Shown: positions 1-9,151 of the stretch, one piece after another | How positions within the stretch are numbered: the first letter of the stretch is position 1 | Layout of the letters: every line of letters starts with the position of its first letter | Program-made: the position numbers and the translations under genes | Notes under the pieces: generated by a model | The model's input: the letters and a program-made list of their open reading frames with translations, nothing else | Database searches by the model: none | What the model was told of the DNA's origin: nothing | Assembly: GCA_012729535.1 (NCBI GenBank) | Contig: JAAYCY010000060.1 | Span: forward strand, 1-64,000 | DNA: 64,000 bases | Direction: 5' to 3' | Source of the DNA: Methanomicrobiales archaeon | Lineage (GTDB): Archaea > Halobacteriota > Methanomicrobia > Methanomicrobiales > Methanospirillaceae

Positions 1-213
1 ATGAGCAATTGTTACATTCGAGTCCTCAATTATTTCCATTCCTGAAAAGGACTATTGTATGTACTCAGATTTAAATGTTTGTACGAAAATTAAGTTTCGT
101 AACACTTGTTGCCGCCGACTGTTCGTTCACGTTGATATTAATCATCAACTAATCACCTGACGGATTTAATTCTGCAAGATATTATGTATCTTCTTTACTC
201 TTGCTTAGGGGAA

Positions 214-663
214 TTAACCCGGAAAAAAGATAAGAGATGTGGAATTTATGCAGTATCGCATCCCTGTTGGTAACGGTCCGTCTTCAAAGACATGACCCAG
301 ATGTGCATCACAGCGGGCACATAAAACTTCGGTCCGGATCATTCCATGACTTGTATCTTCTCTCGTTTGTATGTTGATATTAGATACCGGACTTGTAAAA
401 CCCGGCCACCCTGTTCCAGAATCAAATTTATCAATTGAAGAGAAAAGATCAGTGCCACAGCAGGCACAACGGTATAGTCCGACATGTTTTGTATCATAAA
501 ATGCTCCAGTAAAGGCAGGTTCTGTATCTCCTTTCCTGGTAACAGCAAAAGTTTTGGAGTCCAGAATTTTCTGCCATTCGTCTTCTGAGCGGATAATCCT
601 GCTAACTCTTTTCATAGTTCCGGTTTCAGCCTGGTATATGTCAATTAGATTTTTTTCTGACAT
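214..663 (-). CDS. msrB: Peptide methionine (R)-S-oxide reductase MsrB
   Basis: Reduces the R-epimer of methionine sulfoxide in proteins in the cytoplasm, repairing oxidative damage. With the start used here (149 aa) I see both zinc CxxC pairs of the family (Cys66/Cys69 in YRCACCGTDLF, Cys115/Cys118 in LCARCDAHLGH) and the catalytic Cys138 in GMRYCINS. The WPGF motif is also present. Length matches ordinary single-domain MsrB. The open frame runs on to 720, but the extra 19 residues are not family-like. Met at 615 is another possible start. The nearest upstream gene is unrelated, so it is probably transcribed alone. Confidence 0.93.
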   Translation of the reverse strand: MSEKNLIDIYQAETGTMKRVSRIIRSEDEWQKILDSKTFAVTRKGDTEPAFTGAFYDTKHVGLYRCACCGTDLFSSIDKFDSGTGWPGFTSPVSNINIQTREDTSHGMIRTEVLCARCDAHLGHVFEDGPLPTGMRYCINSTSLIFFPG

Positions 664-766
664 ATCCAAAAATGGTAAGATAAAAGAGATAAAGGTGGCT
701 ATTGGATGACCGGTAATCACTGATAAAACACTAAAAATGTATTTGGAATCAAGCGAGGAGGAAAAT

Positions 767-1399
767 TTAACCAGTTCTTGTGCCGGTAAAATCGAGAGTT
801 CCGGTTACCCCGGCAGCACTGATGACTTTTGTCCCTTCAAACTGGTCACCAGTATATTGTGCATTCACATTCATGGTTATCGGGTAGTTGGACCCGGCAT
901 ATTTTACATTTGCATCGTTGGATATTAAATTCAGATTTCCATTCGGAGAGACTTGTCCGTGAACAGTACCCTTAACCTTGATTGTCCAGCCTTGTTCAAT
1001 GAACTTGTATGCAACCGTTCCGGATACTGAGTTATCCGGGGCTATGGTATAATCAATGTCAGCACCACCTTCGAAAAGTGTCCCGTCTACACCGGTGGTC
1101 TTTTTCATGGTCTTGTCCTGGTATTTCCCTGCAATATTATCCGTGAAAACCACCTGGCTTTTAGCCATGTCGCTCTCTGATGATGATTGTGAAACCAGGT
1201 TTACATGGAGGTTTCCATCATCGCCAACCGTTCCGATCCCCTTTGGAATATCAATCGGAAGTGATGATAGTGAGCTGGACTGTGAATTTACCGGGTTCAT
1301 GCCAAAGGGTTGTGTGGCTGCTGACACTGATGTAAATAATAGTATAATACATATGCACAGGCCGACCAGAGCAGTGGTGGATTTGAGCATTAATGTCAT
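767..1399 (-). CDS. Secreted protein of unknown function
   Basis: Predicted exported protein of about 210 aa. The chosen start has a GGGGAG ribosome site just upstream (about 1406-1412) and puts a clean signal peptide first: a short Lys-bearing N-end, a hydrophobic stretch (residues about 9-24) and a SVSA-type cleavage region. The remainder is polar, rich in Gly, Ser, Thr and Asn, with alternating patterns that suggest beta strands; there is no cysteine and no second membrane segment. I do not recognise a family. The open frame continues upstream to 1495 but that part lacks a ribosome site and would bury the signal peptide. Confidence 0.65.
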   Translation of the reverse strand: MTLMLKSTTALVGLCICIILLFTSVSAATQPFGMNPVNSQSSSLSSLPIDIPKGIGTVGDDGNLHVNLVSQSSSESDMAKSQVVFTDNIAGKYQDKTMKKTTGVDGTLFEGGADIDYTIAPDNSVSGTVAYKFIEQGWTIKVKGTVHGQVSPNGNLNLISNDANVKYAGSNYPITMNVNAQYTGDQFEGTKVISAAGVTGTLDFTGTRTG

Positions 1400-2175
1400 G
1401 ATGTTTCTCCCCTTGGACATGGATCCGTAAAGACCCGTGTTCACTACTCTTCCCGTTTTGTTAGAATTCATAAATACCATCCCAACGGAGTGCAAAATGA
1501 AGTTTATTTTGTAGTACTTTATAAGGGATGAAATGAGATGGCGAGGATTTGTAGTGCATTAGTAATCTATAAATATTGTTAAAAATTTGGGGGAATTGAC
1601 ACAGTAATTTAGACAATTAAACGAATATATTGATGAAATTATTCAAAATAATCGCAATCAAATGGTATCAAAAGAATCCTCTAACAATATGGCGTATATC
1701 ATCAAAATGAAAATACTTATTCGCTTACAATAATGGAATAATATTTACCGGACCTATCTGAAGGGTAGAAACAGCTGTAAGAAAATCGACAATTCTCTCA
1801 GATAAATGGTGCAATGAATACTTTCAGTTTCTCCAAAGCGTGTTGCTATTAATCCAGAAGAGGGGTATTTTTAAAAATCCGGTCACTAAACATTTATATC
1901 TTATATATGTCCAATGAGGAAGTTACCGGTTTTTCCCGGGATACCTAAAGAAGATATTCTGATGGGTACTGAAGATAGGGTAACGGAGCAATAATGGTGT
2001 GTTTTAGTATGGATATGGCTAAATTCGATTTCAAACCGATAAAATGCAAGATATTCTTCTTCGGTGAATTAGCTCTGTTGTTGGTTGCTATAAGAATTAT
2101 TGGGTATGCAGCCTTCACTCTAAATACTACGGTTGTATCCTCCTGCTCCAGGGAAACTTCAGAGTACCACAGAGC
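1400..2175. other. Intergenic region with no supported gene
   Basis: AT-rich stretch between the secreted protein and the chemoreceptor remnant. A TATA-like run lies near 1893-1909 (atttatatcttatatatg), followed by a 26-codon frame at 1914-1994 that abuts a 61-codon frame at 1994-2179. Neither resembles a known protein and neither has a clear ribosome site. Together with the remnant at 2176 this looks like decayed coding sequence rather than a functional gene. Confidence 0.5.
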
Positions 2176-2319
2176 ATGAATGTTGCTGCTGCGTCAGAAG
2201 AGGAAGCTGCATCTGTGGAAGAGATTCAGCTGGTTGTGGAAATAGTAAACCTGATTACCGATACTTTTCAGAAAGAAATAGATAAATTTTTTTTTCTGAT
2301 CCAGATTCAGATATTATAG
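2176..2319 (+). pseudogene. Remnant of a methyl-accepting chemotaxis protein C-terminus
   Basis: The 47-codon frame reads NVAAASEEEAASVEEI near its start and ends in a short Phe/Ile-rich tail. The intact chemoreceptor in this window (6672-9095) has [17 protein letters not shown] at the matching place in its signalling domain, so about 16 residues align almost exactly. The rest of the receptor (sensor, membrane segments, HAMP, hairpin tip) is absent. It lies directly upstream of the solute-binding/PAS sensor gene. I infer a partial copy left by recombination or decay; it is too short to work as a receptor. Confidence 0.6.
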
Positions 2320-2330
2320 GAGAGGAAACG

Positions 2331-4004
2331 ATGAAAAACTCCGGTAAGAAGAAAATAACTACACTTCCTGGTTCTCGTCTTTCTTACCTTTCAGTTATTA
2401 TCCTTTTTTTCTTTATTCTCTCTGCCTGTATCTTTTATTTTTTCATTATTTATTCATCCGAACTAAACACAATCGATGCTATTACAGGATACAACCAGGT
2501 TTATCTGAACCCGGAAGAAAAAAAGTGGATTTCTGATAATCCTGTTATTTCTGTCTGTCCTGATACAAATTATCCGCCTTTTGAGATGATATCTTTGGAT
2601 GGCGAATATGAGGGTATTTCAGCGGATTTACTAAGAGAAATATGCAAAAACACCGGTCTTACTCTGAATGTTATACATGATCCTGACTGGAGCAGCTGTG
2701 TTGATAGAATTAAAAGAGGGGAAGCGGAAATTTTGGGAGCGATTTATATATCCCCTATGCGGAGTGACTATCTCACGTACTCAGATCCGTACTATCATTC
2801 TCTCCTCCCAATTATTACCCGGGATGTAAGTTATACGGACCTTACTCTGGAACAATTATCTGGAAAGCGTGTTGCCTCCGTTACGGGGTACACCACGACT
2901 CTGCTATTGAAAGAATACTATCCTGGAATAATGATTCATGAAGTTCCTGATATAAGAACCGGACTTGAGCATGTCTCTCTTGGAACAGTCGATGCCTATT
3001 TTGGTGATCTTGCAGCATCCAGCTGGTATGTTGACAAAGAAGGGTTTAGCAACCTTCATATTGCTGGTGAATACAAACCAGAAAAGCCTGAAGAATTCAG
3101 TTATGCATTTGGGATTAGAAAAGATTGTCCAGAACTTGTTCAGATACTCAATAAGGGATTACATGCCATAACTCCTGAAAAAAGGGAGGAAATATTTAAA
3201 AAATGGATATCTCCAAGCCTGAGAAAACCCTCGATCAACCCTTTTTACGTGATGATTACTGCCGGGTTCATCGGAGTTCTCCTTCTAATTTCCCTGTTAT
3301 TTGTTGTCTGGAATTATACTCTAAAAAAGGTTGTTGAAGAAAAAACCCGGGTTCTCTCATGCGAATTGGTTGAGCATAAAAAAACTACTGACCGGCTGAT
3401 GATGACCAGGCAGGCTGTGGACCATAGTAAAGCCATGATTCTCTGGCTTGATGATACCGGAATAATCCTTGATGTTAATGAGACTACCTGTTACAACACC
3501 GGCTTGTCACCTGCTGATCTCATCGGGAAGCATTTAACCGTGTTAAAGCCGCAATACACCCAGGATCAGATAGATAAAATTTTACTCAGAATTCAGGAGG
3601 AAGGATATTTTCAGATAGAAACTTTTGTTACGATGCGAGAGGGAAGAGAAATCCCTGTAGAGGTTTTTGTATGGCATTTCTTGTTTGAAGAATCCGGAAT
3701 ATTCTGTCTTGAAATCCAGGATATTTCTGAACGCAAGAGGTACGAAGAGGAGAGAAAAACTGCAATAGATCAGATACAAAAAAATATGGCAGAATTATCT
3801 GTTCTTAACGATGGGATAAGAAACCCTCTTACTGTCATTCTTGGAATTTCAGAAAGTTATTGTCCTGAAAAATTTGACGTAATTGAAAACCACGTCAGGC
3901 AGATTGACGATACTATCAATCAACTTGACAAACGCTGGATGGAATCTGGTAAAATTCTTAACTATCTTAAAAAGCATTATGGTATTCAGATAAAAAAAGA
4001 ATGA
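2331..4004 (+). CDS. Membrane sensor: solute-binding domain plus PAS, degenerate kinase end
   Basis: A 557-aa membrane sensor. Residues about 22-43 are the first membrane segment. Residues about 60-290 resemble the extracytoplasmic amino-acid-binding fold (SBP_bac_3), with a typical VCPDTNYPPFE entry and a G-x-SADLL region. A second membrane segment is at about 306-328, and a PAS domain at about 365-475 (VDHSKAMILWLDDTGIIL). The last 70 residues contain NDGIRNPLTVILG, which looks like a kinase H-box (HEIRNPLT) with the His replaced by Asp, and no ATPase domain follows. A GGAG ribosome site precedes the ATG. It should bind a small ligand outside the cell, but how it signals is unclear. It may pass its signal through a partner. 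Confidence 0.8.
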   Translation: MKNSGKKKITTLPGSRLSYLSVIILFFFILSACIFYFFIIYSSELNTIDAITGYNQVYLNPEEKKWISDNPVISVCPDTNYPPFEMISLDGEYEGISADLLREICKNTGLTLNVIHDPDWSSCVDRIKRGEAEILGAIYISPMRSDYLTYSDPYYHSLLPIITRDVSYTDLTLEQLSGKRVASVTGYTTTLLLKEYYPGIMIHEVPDIRTGLEHVSLGTVDAYFGDLAASSWYVDKEGFSNLHIAGEYKPEKPEEFSYAFGIRKDCPELVQILNKGLHAITPEKREEIFKKWISPSLRKPSINPFYVMITAGFIGVLLLISLLFVVWNYTLKKVVEEKTRVLSCELVEHKKTTDRLMMTRQAVDHSKAMILWLDDTGIILDVNETTCYNTGLSPADLIGKHLTVLKPQYTQDQIDKILLRIQEEGYFQIETFVTMREGREIPVEVFVWHFLFEESGIFCLEIQDISERKRYEEERKTAIDQIQKNMAELSVLNDGIRNPLTVILGISESYCPEKFDVIENHVRQIDDTINQLDKRWMESGKILNYLKKHYGIQIKKE

Positions 4005-4154
4005 CCCGGGATACGTGTTATATTTTTCTGGATGATAGTAGTGTTGTCTTCAGGATTAACAGAAGAAACTGCATAGAATAGCTGGCAATAATTGCAGATT
4101 ATTTGGTGTAACAATGAGAGAAATATTTGCATTTGATAGAAAAAAGATAAAAAT

Positions 4155-4364
4155 TTATGCGAATTTCTCCGCAGCCATTTCTATATCTTCTTCCTTGAGA
4201 GTTTTCCGGCCTGCATGAATTGCGAGTTTGTTTGCTTCCTTCACAAGCTGGCCCAGAAATTCCTCAGTCTTTGCTACCATGATGGCTGCTGCATCCGCAC
4301 CTACACGTTCAGCACCGTTGTTCTTTGCAACCCGTACTACGGCTGCTACAGGTAAATCTGCCAT
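4155..4364 (-). CDS. Archaeal histone (HMf/HMt type)
   Basis: A 69-aa histone-fold protein without tails, the usual size of euryarchaeal HMf-like histones. It dimerises and wraps DNA in the nucleoid. The N-terminal LPVAAVVRVAKNNGAERV helix, the central helix with VAKTEEFLGQLVKEA, and the RKTLKEEDIEMAAEKF end match the three histone-fold helices and the loop 2 Arg-Lys-Thr DNA contact. It is a single gene facing away from the RecA-like gene at 4505; the two share about 140 bp of promoter region. No strong ribosome site is seen, which fits a short leader. Confidence 0.96.
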   Translation of the reverse strand: MADLPVAAVVRVAKNNGAERVGADAAAIMVAKTEEFLGQLVKEANKLAIHAGRKTLKEEDIEMAAEKFA

Positions 4365-4395
4365 ATTTTTATCAATTATTTATATAGTATATGTA

Positions 4396-4405
4396 GTATA
4401 AAAAG
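4396..4405 (-). promoter_or_regulatory. Probable TATA box of the histone gene
   Basis: On the minus strand this reads CTTTTTATAC, about 33-42 bp upstream of the histone ATG at 4364. Initiation about 25 bp downstream would leave a leader of only some 10 nt. A second AT-rich run at 4379-4386 is too close to the ATG to be the main box. Confidence 0.45.
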
Positions 4406-4445
4406 AATTTGGCGATAATTAATGAAGAGTTTATAAAGATCCCCA

Positions 4446-4481
4446 TTTCACTTTCACCCTGCTTCACTGAACTTTATAACC
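4446..4481 (+). promoter_or_regulatory. Promoter with 16-bp element shared with radA
   Basis: TTTCACTTTCACCCTG at 4446-4461 is identical to 12897-12912 upstream of radA. Exactly 10 bp later comes the TATA-like CTTTATAACC (4472-4481), the same spacing as at radA. The ATG at 4505 lies about 25-30 bp after this box, with no ribosome site, so the transcript may be leaderless. I infer an activator or repressor site joined to the core promoter. Confidence 0.6.
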
Positions 4482-4504
4482 TCTTTACCTGAAGTATTAC
4501 CACT

Positions 4505-5068
4505 ATGGTTCATCACTATCACAACTTCATCACCATACCTGCTGATTCATTTAGTATATTCATAGGTTCACGCCTTTTTCTCTCTGAAACTCTCGCGTAT
4601 ATCCCTCAAAAATTCAGCCACCAAAAAGTACTGTATCTCCATTCCGGTCACAGTCTTTTCTATCTTAATCCCCCGGAGGAGGAACAAAAATGGATAGAAT
4701 TCAGAATAGTTCTAAATCCTGTGGATATTCTGTCTATGGTGGAAAGTGATCCGGCCCGGTTTATGATAATAGTATACAATCCGGAGTGGTTCAAAGATTA
4801 CCCTGAGTATGTGCTCCCTTTTGGACATCTTTGCAGGGAGCGGTCCAGAAGAAGACAGGAAGTTATTCTCATTTCCCGGGTATGGGACCACACCATTGAA
4901 GAGCTTGAATCACTTGCAGATAAAGTTGCATGTGTCCAGGATATTCTGACAGCCCCAAATAATAACAAGTGTGCATGTTCTCAGGTAACCCTGAGTGATT
5001 CTCTCCCACATGAGGTAATTAGTAAAGTTCCCGTCAGGAAATATGGTCAACAAGCCTTGGGGCCTTAA
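4505..5068 (+). CDS. RecA-superfamily-like protein lacking Walker A, function unknown
   Basis: A 187-aa protein I cannot name. The layout suggests a RecA/RadB-type core: KVLYLHSGHSLFYL resembles the first strand after the P-loop helix; VDILSMVESDPARFMIIV resembles the strand leading to Walker B; and LCRERSRRRQEVILISRVWDHTIEELES resembles the next helix and strand. However, the position of the P-loop reads FIGSRLFLSE with no GKS/T, and Walker B lacks its Asp, so ATP binding is unlikely. The C-terminal 40 residues hold a CAC motif and look unstructured. It shares a distinctive promoter element with radA, which supports a role in recombination or repair. It could instead be a decayed paralogue. 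Confidence 0.55.
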   Translation: MVHHYHNFITIPADSFSIFIGSRLFLSETLAYIPQKFSHQKVLYLHSGHSLFYLNPPEEEQKWIEFRIVLNPVDILSMVESDPARFMIIVYNPEWFKDYPEYVLPFGHLCRERSRRRQEVILISRVWDHTIEELESLADKVACVQDILTAPNNNKCACSQVTLSDSLPHEVISKVPVRKYGQQALGP

Positions 5069-5707
5069 TATTCATGCATGCAATGCTGTGGCAGTGAAGG
5101 ATGTCCTGTCCTTCCTTCAGGCTTTCGTGATATGTTGATCCGCACAAAGGGGATTTGAGATATTCTCAATTATGTCTCTGTGATCAGAGTGTCGCAACTG
5201 GTTGCAACTCCTGAAATCAAAGATATATGTAAATTTAGTGAGTACACTCTGCGATTTATTCATTTCAGAATTTCATGAAAAAACCGGATGCAACTATTGG
5301 ATAATGACCTGTTTGGCTTGGTAACCGAAAGCTGTGAAAATTTTGAAAAATTTCGTGATAAATTGGTGGAAGATAGTTTCAGACTATTTTCCAGCGGTTT
5401 TACCTACGATCCTTATACACTGTTTCATACAACACTGGTATGTCACAAGAGAACCCCTTGCAAAAACTGGTCAGGAAAACTCTGGCTGGTTAAGGTTCTC
5501 TATGGTGAGTAGCGTTCAACATGTCCTCCTACAAGTGTTGTATTCCCCTCATTCATGTAAACCTAAAAATCTCCCCTGGGTCAGGAGGGGTTTTCATAAA
5601 TCCTCCATTTCTACCTCTCCTGACCTCAAAGAACTTCCGTCCGGTTGCGAAAGTAGCCGGGTTTTTCTCATCTCACAAAAGTTCCAGTAACTTATGGAGA
5701 TAATACG
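5069..5707. other. About 640 bp with no supported gene
   Basis: Three overlapping frames of 60-118 codons occupy 5288-5703 in different phases. None shows a ribosome site, family motif or plausible composition. A weak GC-rich inverted repeat followed by T residues lies near 5572-5592. I see no RNA gene. The stretch may be decayed coding sequence. Confidence 0.4.
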
Positions 5708-5956
5708 ATGATGCAAAATAAATTTAACACAAATTATAATGAAAGACAGGTATGCCTGATTAGCTACCTGAAAAGTCAGGTAAAACCTGGTGCAAATTTT
5801 TTCAAATCAAAGTATATTGCCAGGGATACTGGTCTCTCATCTAAAGAAGTCGGAACGAACATGGCAATACTCTCTGATATCTGTCCGGATTTTAAGATTG
5901 AGCGGTACAGTTATTCCAATAGTACCACCTGGCTGATTACCACCCCCCAGTTGTAA
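5708..5956 (+). CDS. Small winged-helix-like protein (DUF7123-type)
   Basis: An 82-aa protein of a type known in haloarchaea and some methanogens, which I recall as DUF7123. The FKSKYIARDTGLSSKEVGTNMAIL segment (about residues 36-60) has the pattern of a winged-helix recognition region. It is followed by a short strand pair ending YSNSTTWLIT, the usual wing of the family. It probably binds nucleic acid as a small regulator. An ATG follows a GGAGATAATACG stretch, giving a reasonable ribosome site. It stands alone with long gaps on both sides. The family is assigned from memory, moderate confidence. Confidence 0.65.
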   Translation: MMQNKFNTNYNERQVCLISYLKSQVKPGANFFKSKYIARDTGLSSKEVGTNMAILSDICPDFKIERYSYSNSTTWLITTPQL

Positions 5957-6136
5957 TCATAAAATCCTATATTTCTATCCATTTTTTCTCTCAAGTAATG
6001 ATATAACAACATCCTGGTATTCAGAGGACATACGGTTAATATGCTTTTAAACTCCTTAAATCCCTCAAATACCTGAAATATCCGGAATACTGTAAGATCG
6101 AATAGCTGGTGTTTCCTGCCCTGCTATGGAATTATA

Positions 6137-6205
6137 TTTTTCACCCTGACATTCCTATGATTATATACTAATCCCTTCACCCTGTTAAGAGGGACGAACA
6201 TATAC
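6137..6205 (+). promoter_or_regulatory. Two tandem copies of a radA-type upstream element
   Basis: TTTTTCACCCTG (6137-6148) is followed 10 bp later by GATTATATAC, aligning position for position with the element and TATA box of radA and the gene at 4505. A second copy, CCCTTCACCCTG, lies at 6174-6185, with AACATATACC about 12 bp on. The only frame downstream is 17 codons (6215-6268). It may drive a small peptide or RNA, or be left over from a lost gene. Confidence 0.4.
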
Positions 6206-6611
6206 CCTGACACTATGAAGAATGTTCAGGAGCCTCAAAAATTGACCAAATTATGTACAATCGGGTAACTATCCCGCTCCATGCATGTCTGGTTGAAAAT
6301 ATGAGGAATAACAATCCCCATGTCCGGACCTTGTCACACAATTAAAAAAATCTAATTTGACGTTAAAATTTAAAAAAAGACGGAATATGACGATTTATTA
6401 AAATTGATATCTTCAACACAATAAATACCTTCTTTATGGTAATTTAACTGGTTACCACAAATTTCATCAATTATGGAACCTGAAGGTTCATGTTGACCAA
6501 TCCACAGGATAACCAATTTTTTGTTTCTTCCATTCAAAGCCATTTATTTCTCATTACGCCGTCTTTGTATCAGATTAAACCATAATCTCTATCTGATGAG
6601 CGTGTAAGATC

Positions 6612-6623
6612 ATAAATATATAG
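6612..6623 (+). promoter_or_regulatory. Probable TATA box of the chemoreceptor gene
   Basis: ATAAATATATAG lies 49-60 bp upstream of the ATG at 6672, a spacing that leaves a leader of some 30 nt. A second AT-rich candidate (TTTATAAAA, near 6651) is too close for a leadered transcript. Confidence 0.4.
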
Positions 6624-6671
6624 AAGGGTAATTAACCTGTCTACACCAGTTTATAAAAATGTGGGAATGGC

Positions 6672-9095
6672 ATGAATAATTTTATTACATCCTGGCTTGA
6701 TAACGCCACCATAGGAAGAAAGATTTCAGTAATTTGTCTGATTCTTGTAATACTTCCTGCACTGGTGGTGGGGTATATGGCATACACCAGTGCAGAATCT
6801 GCAATTAAAAATGATATTCAGACAAATCTTGAGGTTCAGGTCAGTGACATTAACGATGAATCCAAAACGGTTTATGAACTGACTTTGGTTAAAGTAACAA
6901 GTGACCTCAATGTCCTGCATAATTATTTCTATGCAAAAGGAAGTCCTTCGATTGTTAATGATAAACTGGTCCTCGGTTCATCATATATTGTCAACGACAA
7001 TTTCCAGATAGTAGATGAGGTCCAGAAACTCCTTGGTGGGGCAGCAACCGTCTTCCAGAAGAAAGGAGACCAGGCAATTCGTATCTCCACGAATGTTATT
7101 GGTGAAGATGGTAAACGTGCTATCGGAACCTCGGTTTCAGATGCAGTCTACAATGAAGTCATAAACAAGGGTAATACCTATTATGGAACCGCAAAAGTAG
7201 TTGGAAAGGATTACATCACCGCATACGAGCCGATTAAAGACAGTTCTGGTAATATTATCGGTATTCTTTTTGTCGGAGTTGAAGAAGAGTCCACCATCGG
7301 ACTCCTTGAAGACCAGATAAAGGCGAAGAAAATTGGTGAGAATGGGTACATGTATGTCCTGAATAGTCAGGGAATTACAGTAATTCATCCAACCAATGAA
7401 GGAAGAAATGACTCTGACCTTCCGTTTGTAAAAGAAATGCTTGCGAAAAAGAACGGTTACCTGGAATATAATTACAATGGTGTAGATAAGGTTGCTGCAT
7501 TCACATATTTTGAACCATTTGACTGGATTATCGTGGCAAGCAGCAATCTCAGTGATTTCACCGGACCTCTTGATACCATAAGAAATACCATCATTATCGT
7601 CATTCTCATCGGAGCCATTGTCGGTGTTATCATCGCATTTTTCTTTGGCAGATCTATCTCCAGGAGGATGGATGACCTGGTCCAGCTCGCAAACCGTGTG
7701 AAGAATGGGGACCTCTCTGGTAATATCCAACTTTCCGAGAGTAATGATGAAATTGGTGTTCTAGGGCGCGCATTTGCAGATGTTGTCTCAACATTCCAGC
7801 TCTTCCGTGATGAGGTCCAGTCTCTCAGCAGGGCTGCTTCATCTGGAAATCTGCAGGTCAGGGGGGACGTAAGTAAGTTCCAGGGAGATTATGCAGTCAT
7901 AATCGACGGTGTGAATGAGACGGTTGATGCTATGGTCATTCCATTGCAGGAGGCAATGAAACTCTGTAATGATTATGCCAAGGGGAATTTCAAGGCCCGT
8001 GTAAATCCTGACCTGCACATGGAGGGAGATTTCATCAAGTTCCGTGATGCCCTCAATACCATTGGATCAGATGTATCCGAAGCATTAGTTGCTGTCCGCA
8101 CGCAGGTTGAAGACGTGAGCCTGAAAGTGGAAGAAGTAACGCGGAAAGTGGATGAAGTCACCAGTGAGACAAGCCTGGCCCAGAAGAGCATCCAGGATGT
8201 CTCTGAAGGAACCGGCCAGGTCGCCCGGATCGCAGCAGCAGTGAACGACCTTGCAGATAAAAGCGGAATGAACACTCAGCAGATCCTTGCAGCAATGAAC
8301 GATCTTTCAACCACAGTATCTTCGGTTGCAGCAAAGATGGAGCATGTTTCGGTTCTGACAAACACGGCTGCCGAGTTATCTGAAGACGGAAAAGATGCTG
8401 CCGGGCAGGCAGAAACGGGAATGACGGGTATCATGCAGGCATCGTCTGCAATTGACCAGATGAACCGTGAGATTTCTGAGCAGATGCAGGAGATTGGCAG
8501 AATTGTTGACATTATCAGTTCTATTGCAGAAGAAACAAACCTCCTTGCATTAAATGCTGCCATAGAAGCAGCACGTGCCGGAGATGCAGGTCTTGGATTT
8601 GCCGTTGTTGCTGCAGAAGTCAAAGAACTTGCAAACGAGTCCCAGAAATCTGCAGAGAATATTGCTGGAATCATATCAACCCTGCAAAAGAAGTCTGGTG
8701 CCATGGCTGATGCGGTCAGCAATTCCCTCTCTGAAGTTGAGACAGGAAATGTCTCGGTCAGCAAAACCCTGAATATCTTTAATGAGATAGTCTCATCTAT
8801 CTCAGTTATTAACGCTAACATGAGCGAGGTTGCTGCAGCAAGCGAAGAACAGGCAGCTTCAGTTCAGGAAGTCACTGCAACCGTTAATGAGTTCAGTGAG
8901 ATGGTAAATCAGACCGCAAAAGAATCGATTGGGCTTGCAGCTGCAAGTGAAGAGTCTTCCGCAGCAGTCGATCAGATTACGACCATGGTTTCACAGGTCA
9001 ACGAATCAATGGAAAACATAAACAGTATTGCCGGGCAGGCTATCGACTCTGTGCAGCGCATCCATGATGAAATGAACCGGTTTAAATATGACTAA
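6672..9095 (+). CDS. Methyl-accepting chemotaxis protein with Cache sensor
   Basis: Transmembrane chemoreceptor of 807 aa that would control archaellum-driven motility through CheA/CheW (not in this window). Residues about 20-40 are the first membrane segment and about 42-300 an extracytoplasmic Cache-type sensor, with the repeated [13 protein letters not shown] element. Residues about 305-327 are the second membrane segment. A HAMP domain spans about 325-380 and a further HAMP-like region about 400-470. The signalling domain runs from about 500 to the end, with the conserved hairpin tip [20 protein letters not shown] at about 615-635. Methylation-type helices rich in Ala, Glu and Gln flank the tip. 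Length and domain order are normal. The ligand cannot be read from the sequence. Confidence 0.95.
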   Translation: MNNFITSWLDNATIGRKISVICLILVILPALVVGYMAYTSAESAIKNDIQTNLEVQVSDINDESKTVYELTLVKVTSDLNVLHNYFYAKGSPSIVNDKLVLGSSYIVNDNFQIVDEVQKLLGGAATVFQKKGDQAIRISTNVIGEDGKRAIGTSVSDAVYNEVINKGNTYYGTAKVVGKDYITAYEPIKDSSGNIIGILFVGVEEESTIGLLEDQIKAKKIGENGYMYVLNSQGITVIHPTNEGRNDSDLPFVKEMLAKKNGYLEYNYNGVDKVAAFTYFEPFDWIIVASSNLSDFTGPLDTIRNTIIIVILIGAIVGVIIAFFFGRSISRRMDDLVQLANRVKNGDLSGNIQLSESNDEIGVLGRAFADVVSTFQLFRDEVQSLSRAASSGNLQVRGDVSKFQGDYAVIIDGVNETVDAMVIPLQEAMKLCNDYAKGNFKARVNPDLHMEGDFIKFRDALNTIGSDVSEALVAVRTQVEDVSLKVEEVTRKVDEVTSETSLAQKSIQDVSEGTGQVARIAAAVNDLADKSGMNTQQILAAMNDLSTTVSSVAAKMEHVSVLTNTAAELSEDGKDAAGQAETGMTGIMQASSAIDQMNREISEQMQEIGRIVDIISSIAEETNLLALNAAIEAARAGDAGLGFAVVAAEVKELANESQKSAENIAGIISTLQKKSGAMADAVSNSLSEVETGNVSVSKTLNIFNEIVSSISVINANMSEVAAASEEQAASVQEVTATVNEFSEMVNQTAKESIGLAAASEESSAAVDQITTMVSQVNESMENINSIAGQAIDSVQRIHDEMNRFKYD

Positions 9096-9151
9096 AATTA
9101 CTACTTTTTTCCGGACATTATTATGAGTGCTGGTGGCTAACCTATACCACC

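Larger units (their letters stand above)
5957..6671. other. About 715 bp without a substantial gene; holds promoter-like elements
   Basis: No frame over about 20 codons looks real. Two copies of a TCACCCTG-type element with TATA-like boxes are at 6137-6168 and 6173-6205 (annotated separately), followed by a 17-codon frame at 6215-6268. The right end is the chemoreceptor promoter. The middle (6270-6600) is AT-rich with nothing I recognise. Confidence 0.4.

Noticed and set aside
1-213. Possible partial gene at the left edge.
   Set aside because: Stops occur in all frames within a short distance; no coding pattern seen.
1914-2179. Two abutting small frames of 26 and 61 codons with a TATA-like run upstream.
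   Set aside because: No ribosome site, no family resemblance and odd composition; they abut the chemoreceptor remnant and look like decayed sequence.
5288-5703. Three overlapping rightward frames of 60-118 codons.
   Set aside because: They overlap in different phases without ribosome sites or recognisable domains; none can be preferred.
7137-7730. A 197-codon frame opposite the chemoreceptor gene.
   Set aside because: The opposite strand encodes a clear Cache/HAMP region, so this is an antisense shadow.
8276-8821. A 181-codon antisense frame rich in Ser and Ala.
   Set aside because: It mirrors the Ala/Glu/Gln-rich signalling domain of the chemoreceptor; composition bias explains it.
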